Shown here one piece after another: positions 57,921 through 64,000 of a stretch of 64,000 nucleotides of DNA; positions within the stretch are counted from its first letter, which is position 1, and each line of letters starts with the position of its first letter. This DNA comes from Albula goreensis. Taxonomy: Eukaryota > Chordata > Actinopteri > Albuliformes > Albulidae. Location of the stretch: positions 14,902,628 to 14,966,627 of the forward strand of contig CM040758.1 of NCBI GenBank assembly GCA_022829145.1, written 5' to 3'. Made by a program: the position numbers and the translations under genes. The notes beneath the pieces are model-generated. The model ran no database searches, was not told the DNA's origin, and saw nothing but the letters and a program-made list of their open reading frames with translations.

Positions 57921-58091
57921 CTAATCATCATCCTCGTCATCGTCATCATCGTCTTCCTCATCATCCTCGTCCTCTTCCTCATCGTCATCATCATCATCTA
58001 TTGGCTCTGCCTTCTTTCCACCAGCTGGCCGACCAGGACCCCCCTTCTTTCCAGCATCCACCTTGGGTTTGGCACGGTACGCAGCAACATC
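57921..58091 (-). CDS. hmgb2: hmgb2 coding exon 4 (acidic tail, stop)
   Basis: Acceptor gttgtag; 171 nt to TAG at 57923-57921. Encodes [31 protein letters not shown] and a run of 25 Asp/Glu residues rich in Asp. Confidence 0.95.
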   Translation of the reverse strand, partial: DVAAYRAKPKVDAGKKGGPGRPAGGKKAEPIDDDDDDEEEDEDDEEDDDDDDEDDD

Positions 58092-59009
58092 CTACAACAA
58101 ACAGAAAAACCATTTAAAACTTGACTTCCTCAGAAGCATCAATATTTAATAGAAAACACAGTAACATTGGAGAGAGGGGAGGAAAAAAAAAAAAAAAAAA
58201 ATTCTACATACCTTCTCATACTTCTCCTTCAGTTTTGCAGCCTTCTGTTCATAAGGGGCTTTGTCTTTGGGGGTCTGTTTCGCCCACAGCTCTCCCAGCT
58301 TCTTGGCAATGTCTCCGATTGAGATCCCTGGGTTATCATTCTTCACTCTTGGACGATGCTCCGAGCAGAACACAAAAAAGGCGGATCTGTTGCAAGGAAG
58401 GAAGAGGGACACAAACATCATACTTTAGTACAAATGCAGGCTTAAAGATTTAGCGAAAATGACCAAGTATCTATGAAAAGATTTGTCATAACCACAATAC
58501 TGGCAATAAACAGTACTTACGGTGGTCGCTTGGGGGCATTAGGATCCTTCTTTCTCTTCCCTCCTTTAGCGCCTTTTGGGGGCACGTAGGATTTCATCTC
58601 GCGGTCATAACGCACCTTGTCGGTTTTTGCCATATCCTCAAACTTAGTTTTCTCTTTTCCCGACATAGTCTAAAAAGTAAACCAGAATATTACTCTGCAG
58701 TTCCATGGAAGCAGTTGTTCACACCCAAACAAGATTTACTCGGAATCGTGCCAGTGATCAAACAGTTAAGCTGTTGCGTCGTCACGACAAAACCCCACCC
58801 CCTTCTTCCCCAACCCCCCGGAAAAACAAATCTCCATCATGGCCGACGCTAAACCAACTTACCCTCCACCTTTCGGAACATTTCCTGGAAAACTCTGCAA
58901 AATTCACAGAAGTGCCCGGGTGCTTCTTCTTGTGCTCCTCTCTGCACGTCCGTACAAAGAAGGCATAGGAGGAAGTCTTCCCCCTCGGCTTGTTTGGATC
59001 TTTAGCCAT
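57921..59009 (-). CDS. hmgb2: hmgb2, complete: high mobility group protein B2
   Basis: Four coding exons on the minus strand: 59009-58863, 58669-58521, 58386-58212, 58091-57921. All junctions are GT-AG; the product has 213 residues (human HMGB2 209). Order: HMG box A from about residue 8 ([29 protein letters not shown]), the linker [11 protein letters not shown], box B ([15 protein letters not shown] to [11 protein letters not shown]), a basic linker with [14 protein letters not shown], and an acidic tail of 25 Asp/Glu residues. HMGB proteins bend DNA and assist chromatin and recombination complexes in the nucleus. The GPGRP linker and the adjacency to galnt7 favour hmgb2 over hmgb1; fish carry hmgb2a and hmgb2b, which I cannot separate here. 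Box A keeps the redox Cys pair (C23, C45), read from the order of codons. Confidence 0.95.
58212..58386 (-). CDS. hmgb2: hmgb2 coding exon 3 (box B)
   Basis: Acceptor ttgcaacag, donor gtatgt; 175 nt. Encodes [37 protein letters not shown] and KLKEKYEK. Box B keeps its conserved Cys. Confidence 0.95.
58521..58669 (-). CDS. hmgb2: hmgb2 coding exon 2 (end of box A, linker)
   Basis: Acceptor ctttttag, donor gtaagt; 149 nt. Encodes [37 protein letters not shown] and DPNAPKRPP. Confidence 0.95.
58863..59009 (-). CDS. hmgb2: hmgb2 coding exon 1 (box A, first part)
   Basis: ATG at 59009-59007, donor gtaagt; 49 codons from [19 protein letters not shown] to [10 protein letters not shown]. Two acceptors are possible just upstream (exon start 59021 or 59011); both leave the ATG intact. 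Confidence 0.95.
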
Positions 59010-59810
59010 GGCTGCAAAATTCTGAAATATAGATACCACAATTGGATTAACTTCACTTTTGCCAAATATAACATGCGAGCTACTGCAACGGAAAGTTAAC
59101 AACAATGTTTTTGTGCTAATCTAGACACACAGTCGTATACAAAACCTGAAGCACCGACTCCACTTCACCATAGAGTATGACAAAACAAAAACAAATACAA
59201 GTTGTGTCTGTTCAACAAGTGCAGCTATATAGGGCAGCAAGCCACACCATTAGGCAACACTACAAGAACAATGAACTTCCCTCCATCTTGTTTCCCGCCT
59301 AAACTCTTCCTGTTATAAATTCAGTTTCCAAGAAACAAATAAACTCAGTAGCCTTCAAGTGTAAGAAATCTGGACATTTTGCATGCTACAATAACTAATA
59401 AGACTGTACGTTTTATGGATACATAGTAGAACCTTCAAACGCCGCGGCCCGGCCCTCATACAGCTTATCACGAAGGTTATCTAGCCAGCTAGCCTAGCCA
59501 AGCCACCTTGTTGGCAAGTGTTCGAAGAGGCCCTAGCAGAGATTCGCTTAGTTAGGGAATAACCTTTAACAACTTGGTACATGCGTTTGACTTTTAGAAC
59601 ATTTTAGAACAAACGTGGCCAGGTCATTTTCTGACATTACATTGCCTATCGGAATGCAAATACTACGGAAATCAAGTAACAAGTAAAGCGGGCAAATACA
59701 TAAATTGCCTTAAGTAGTTTCCTTACACATGGTCTTTAAAACCTAAAAATGCTACAACCACCAAAAAGTAACTCGCTCTTGGAAACAAAGAAAAACACAC
59801 ACAACTCACC

Positions 59811-59890
59811 TCTGTCAGCCACAAAACTTCTTTGTAGAGTGGACTTCCTTACTTCTTGCGGCTGTTTTTTCACTTCGAATTAGATCACAC
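59811..59890 (-). other. hmgb2: hmgb2 noncoding exon 1 (inferred)
   Basis: Minus-strand donor gacagag|gtgagt at 59810/59809 with CG-containing sequence upstream. HMGB genes usually have a noncoding first exon and a start codon in exon 2, and the ATG here sits 2 or 12 nt after a splice acceptor, which requires such an exon. The exon's right edge (transcription start) is a guess. The intron would be about 790 nt. Confidence 0.6.
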
Positions 59891-59949
59891 AAACTTGATT
59901 AAATGCTTCCATGCCACCTCCCCCGCACTCCCCCGTTGGTTGTTTCAGA

Positions 59950-60120
59950 GCATTCAAATTTGAATCCAGAGGCCTTTAGAAGAAATCGTGCGTTTTTATT
60001 GGCTGTATACGTCACCCCTCTGAGTATCAAGTTAGTCTGCCATATTCTCCAAATTGTTAAGATTTCAAGCTTTCCACTGATTGGTGAAATCGGGGATTTA
60101 AAATTGATAGCGCCAAAAAG
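59950..60120 (-). promoter_or_regulatory. hmgb2: hmgb2 promoter: CHR-like, CCAAT and E2F-like motifs
   Basis: Reading toward the gene on the minus strand: an E2F-like TTTTTGGCGCTA at about 60108-60119, CCAAT at 60084-60080, CCAAT at 60002-59998, and the palindrome ATTCAAATTTGAAT at 59952-59965, which contains the cell-cycle CHR core TTTGAA. E2F, NF-Y and CHR sites are known from promoters of genes expressed in S/G2, and mammalian HMGB2 is proliferation-linked. Motif reading only. Confidence 0.5.
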
Positions 60121-60814
60121 TGAGAAACATAGAGAAAACAAATGTTGACGTATTTGAATATGTGTTGATTTTTAATCACAAAAATGTTCAGGGGAAATGG
60201 AAGTAAGGAACAGTGAGGCAACTTGAAAAGCAAAACATGTTAGGACAGGGAAACCTGCATTTTGTTGTTCGCGAATATTTGGGTATATTGTTAAAATAGG
60301 AGTGTTCATTTGTTCACTTTCAGACTGAAACTGTGGCTACCACTGGTTCAAAATGAACCACTCGTGACGCATATTATTGATTTACAACCTGCTGTATGGC
60401 GTGGGTCGTTGTAGACATGCCGTGTGGTTGTTTTGGTACCCATAACTTAGGTTTAAGCAATCGCATCTCTGTTTTGAGTGCACCTGGCAGCACGCTTCGA
60501 AATACATAACTTTACTTAGCGGGCCAGTTAATGTTAACTTTAGGACTTCTGGGGAAACGTCAATTACAAACTCCAGCGAAGCTAAACTGGTTCGTGTAAA
60601 TGAGCTGTAGGAGAAAAGATAAAATTGAAAGATAGATTAACCCACAAAGCAACGATTTTGTATCGACCTTTTAGCATTAACCACCACACATAATGATGGA
60701 CTAAAATGTTGCAATTCCCGCCTGCTGGCTATTTTGTATCAACTTGCATCAATTTTTAACCAAGTAGAGCAAATGAATCTTGCACAGCGGGAGGGCAGCT
60801 GCCAGCTATGCCTC

Positions 60815-60820
60815 TATAAA
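60815..60820 (+). promoter_or_regulatory. orphan TATA-like box before a CpG cluster
   Basis: ctctataaattcccaagcgcgcgccgct: TATAAA with GC-rich flanks about 900 nt upstream of hmgb2 on the opposite strand. No exon could be assigned to it. Confidence 0.2.
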
Positions 60821-62459
60821 TTCCCAAGCGCGCGCCGCTGAAGCTGTTGTTAATCTCCCCTAAACCTACATTCAGTCCACAAACAAAGCCAAGCCACGCG
60901 CACCTTTCATTTGCATTTGGTTTACTAGTGCCCGACCTTGGCTGACAGGGAACTAAACGTTATTTGTTACAACATTGTTAAGAGGTGCGTGTGCAATATG
61001 AGCAGCCAAAGGAATGCTGAAAGCATATGTACATATATATATAGTGAGGGGTTGCAATGTAATGTACTCATTTTCTCTTCTCCTTTTTTCATTTTTCATG
61101 TAACATACGGTTATGACAAAGAACGCATCTTTTAATTAATACATGAAGTCACTAAAATTTACAAAGAATTCCGAAGAGTGGTCAAAGAAAAGCAAGATTT
61201 CACATAACGCAGTCTTTTAAATCAAAGCTTGGTAATTCAGAAAGAGGAAAGATCAGGAATATTTCACGAGAAGTGCTGGGCTTTGTTGGGTATTTGCATG
61301 AGTACTTTTGTATTCAAAGAGTTTCTTTGAAATTGAAAAAATTCCAACCTTATAGTAAAACAAATTATGAAAATCATAGATATTGCTTGGTATAATGTCT
61401 TTGTTTCATCATCTATGCAAATCATCACATTTTTATTTTTATTGAGATGAAAGCAGGTCTGTTGACATATCTCTGCTTTTGTGTCCTTTTGAAATAAATA
61501 TGTGTACTTTGGATTGAATCCAAATCATATTTTCTTGCTTTCTCCTCCTGGTACAACCCAGGTCTGCAGCAAGTTTTGAACTATAGCCCTTGCCATGTGC
61601 CTGGCAGCAGGATGTATGATTAGGTCCACCTTCAGATTGCTATTATTACCGGGCATCATTTAGTAAAACGTTTGAAGTTGTGTTTACTGTGTATAGTTTA
61701 TCTGCATTAAGCTATTTTTTTTTTATTTAATTGCCTCAACTCCTCTTAATTACTTCAGTTTTATCTCTTATTGGTTACTTTTTTAATTTGAGAGACTTTG
61801 TATCTTTTGTTATTAATTTAGGCTTTATGTGTACAACTTATTTGATCTTGCTCATGTTAATTGTAATATAGTCTATATTTAAGTTATGGAGTTGTAGCTT
61901 TCTTTTTATACATAGTAGAGGTGTATTGGTTCACACATAGGCAATGAAACTTACCCTTTTCCTGACTAGTTGTTGGAATCACCAGACAAGTAGACCTTAT
62001 TCTTCACTTTATGAGGTCTTTTCTGTTGTCAGTCAAAATTATTTTGCTTCCACACTGTGAACCAGATGGGTGTGGATCAAACTGGTCTGTGTTTCGCACC
62101 AAAAAAATAAAGATGGTGAACTTGTGTTTGTAGGAGATCAATGGCAAGATTAATGAGTATGTGTTTTTCTGTGAGCCCAGCTGCTCCCCTGTATGTGAAC
62201 GCATATGCATATGTGTGTGCTTGTGCATGCTCAGTTACTCCTTCTGCATGCCAGCAATCCCAGGGTCTCTCTGCTGCAGCAGCTGCACTGTGCAGAGGGG
62301 AAGATTGCTCATTCCAAGAAATGCAAACAATGAATTGCTAAGATCAAATTGGGCAGCAAGAATCTTATGTCTGTGCTGTCTTGTCATACAAAAAGTTTAA
62401 TCTGAGGATGGCAGTAAATGCATACATCATATATTTTTAATTTAGTAAATTGTTATTGA

Positions 62460-62700
62460 GAAGGATTGTGGGTTTGACTACAGTTACTACTCTAAGGTAT
62501 TCCACAGAATTGTCTCTTACAGGTCCAGCCACATAACTGGGCTACAGAATGCAAGCAATGCTACTTAACACCAAGACTAGCAACTGTACTCAAACCCACA
62601 AACCTTCACAATAGCATCCCCCTTCAGAGTTTTTAGATCTCCGGCTGAAAGATCTACCTCCTGAGCCATTGAAGGGGAACGGCTCATCCTCACACCTTAA
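62460..62700. repeat. inverted pair of SINE-like heads
   Basis: Left arm 62460-62496 (gaaggattgtgggtttga start, plus strand) and right arm 62571-62607, whose reverse complement begins gaaggtttgtgggtttga, agree at about 31 of 37 positions. Both resemble the tRNA B-box region of a teleost SINE. The right copy continues on the minus strand to an A-box-like ggctcaggagg near 62670-62680. Confidence 0.55.
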
Positions 62701-64000
62701 TTCCTTCAAGTGATTATTATGCAAAGACAGAGGGGGAGAATCCTGTGCTCAAATTTGCATCATACTGTGAGCCCTCAAGATTCAAACCACTCTTGACAAC
62801 TGAAAAAACAGTTCTCACATAGCCGTTGTCACTGAGGATAGATGCTACAAGGCAATTTAAAGGGCTATAGTCACCCAGTCTGGGCTGATTATTAGAGTTT
62901 AGGCAACTCTACCTGTTTAAAAACATCTTACCTGTATTTGTTAACACTTTTGTGACCCAGTTACACAGTTTTAGTACAGTTCTGGCCTGTTACTTATTCC
63001 TTTCATTCAGCATAAATACCATGGCACCTCAATCTCAAACCTGTGAAGATCAGAATAAATAGGGGGCACACATTTGCTGCATTATGACTGTGGTTTTGAG
63101 ATGAAACCCATACATACTGCTTTTCACTGTCTTAATGTAATTTCTGTTAAATTGTTCTAAAAAGCTGTGCTGTATCCTGCTGCTCATCATCCCCCTATAC
63201 TGCCTCTCTCCTCAAAACCCCTCCCCACATGCACCAAAAAGGCACTTTAATTTGTAAAATGTACAATTAGACTGCATTTTGCTAGATATTTAAATATGCT
63301 TTTCCCCTCTAGGTCTTGGTTGCACCTGTTTGCTTATCACTTTACATTTTCTGGCCTGCTAACATTTTAACAGGCAATATTTGAATACTGGATGTCAGTA
63401 AAAAAAAACAGATACGTATGATTTCATTCAGAACGGAAGCATGAGGAGCTGCAGAGACAGTTATTTGGTTTCACATCCTGTTGTAATCCTGCCACACATT
63501 CAAGGCCTGCCAGTGTTAAACTGCTGAAAAGTGTTTTTTATTGACAAGACAAGGACACAGTAAACAGTTTCTGACATTAATACAGTAAACTCTGATGACT
63601 CCAGTGAGGCATTAGGAGCAGCATAGTAGTTTGTAAATACATTCTATCTGAGCTGAAGTTTTCCCCCATGGTTTCAATTACACATAACTAAATACAATGT
63701 TGCAGAGTTTAATAATGTAAACACCTTGTCTTATAGTCATATAGACTAAAATATAGACAGTTTAATGCAATATAAATGATATTGTGATACAGTTTAGAGC
63801 TTATATGGAGTGACATTTATGACAGCAGACTGTGACTGACCAGTGAATGACCACTGATGATCATTTCTGTTATTTCATCAATCTTGTTTACATTTTCATT
63901 ACCTTGTTTTATGAAATAAACATTCCCTTGTATTTATTATTTGTCTATTTACTGGCTTAACCCATCTTACTGTAAAGATAACCTCAGGGTGAAGACCTCT

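Larger units (their letters stand above)
60150..64000. other. region upstream of hmgb2, no gene recognised
   Basis: AT-rich. In human, SAP30 lies close by in this direction; no sap30 exon was recognised here. An isolated TATAAA at 60815-60820 followed by cgcgcgccgctg could be a promoter. SINE heads lie at 62460-62700. The rest shows nothing I can name. Confidence 0.5.

Noticed and set aside
57764-58124. Plus-strand open frames with Lys and Ile/Val/Leu runs
   Set aside because: They are antisense to the hmgb2 acidic tail and the adjacent A homopolymer.

Overview
The window is vertebrate nuclear DNA, most likely from a teleost fish. The evidence is GT-AG spliced genes with kilobase introns, (TG)n microsatellites, tRNA-derived SINE heads of a type common in teleosts, a broken Tc1-like transposon and non-autonomous DNA transposons. 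I cannot name the species. All gene calls come from reading exons, splice sites and reading phase by eye and from remembered family sequences; nothing was aligned.

Layout: (1) 1-27165, + strand: the 3' part of galntl6, eight exons that join without a frame break into the last 417 residues of a GalNAc-transferase (second half of the catalytic domain plus ricin-type lectin domain). The first exons lie upstream of the window. (2) 27166-33110: intergenic, with a likely poly(A) signal for galntl6, a divergent pair of CTCF-like motifs and the galnt7 promoter. (3) 33111-54332, + strand: complete galnt7, 12 exons in any one transcript, 646 residues, type II Golgi membrane enzyme. Exon 6 exists as two tandem copies (6a, 6b), both 183 nt, both with intact splice sites and phase. 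(4) 57560-59900, - strand: complete hmgb2 (213 residues, two HMG boxes and a 25-residue acidic tail), with a noncoding first exon and a promoter carrying E2F-, CCAAT- and CHR-like motifs. (5) 60150-64000: no gene recognised; inverted SINE heads and one orphan TATA-like site.

The order galntl6 > galnt7 > < hmgb2 is the order and orientation I recall for human 4q34, so this is conserved synteny and supports the orthology calls. The two transferases belong to one subfamily (with GALNT10) and share nearly all intron positions and phases, which points to an old tandem duplication. Both would act in the Golgi on mucin-type O-glycans; GALNT7 and GALNT10 are known to prefer acceptors already carrying GalNAc. 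hmgb2 is functionally unrelated (chromatin protein of proliferating cells).

The most interesting signal is the 6a/6b exon pair of galnt7: two diverged but intact versions of a catalytic-domain segment that would let one gene make two enzyme forms.
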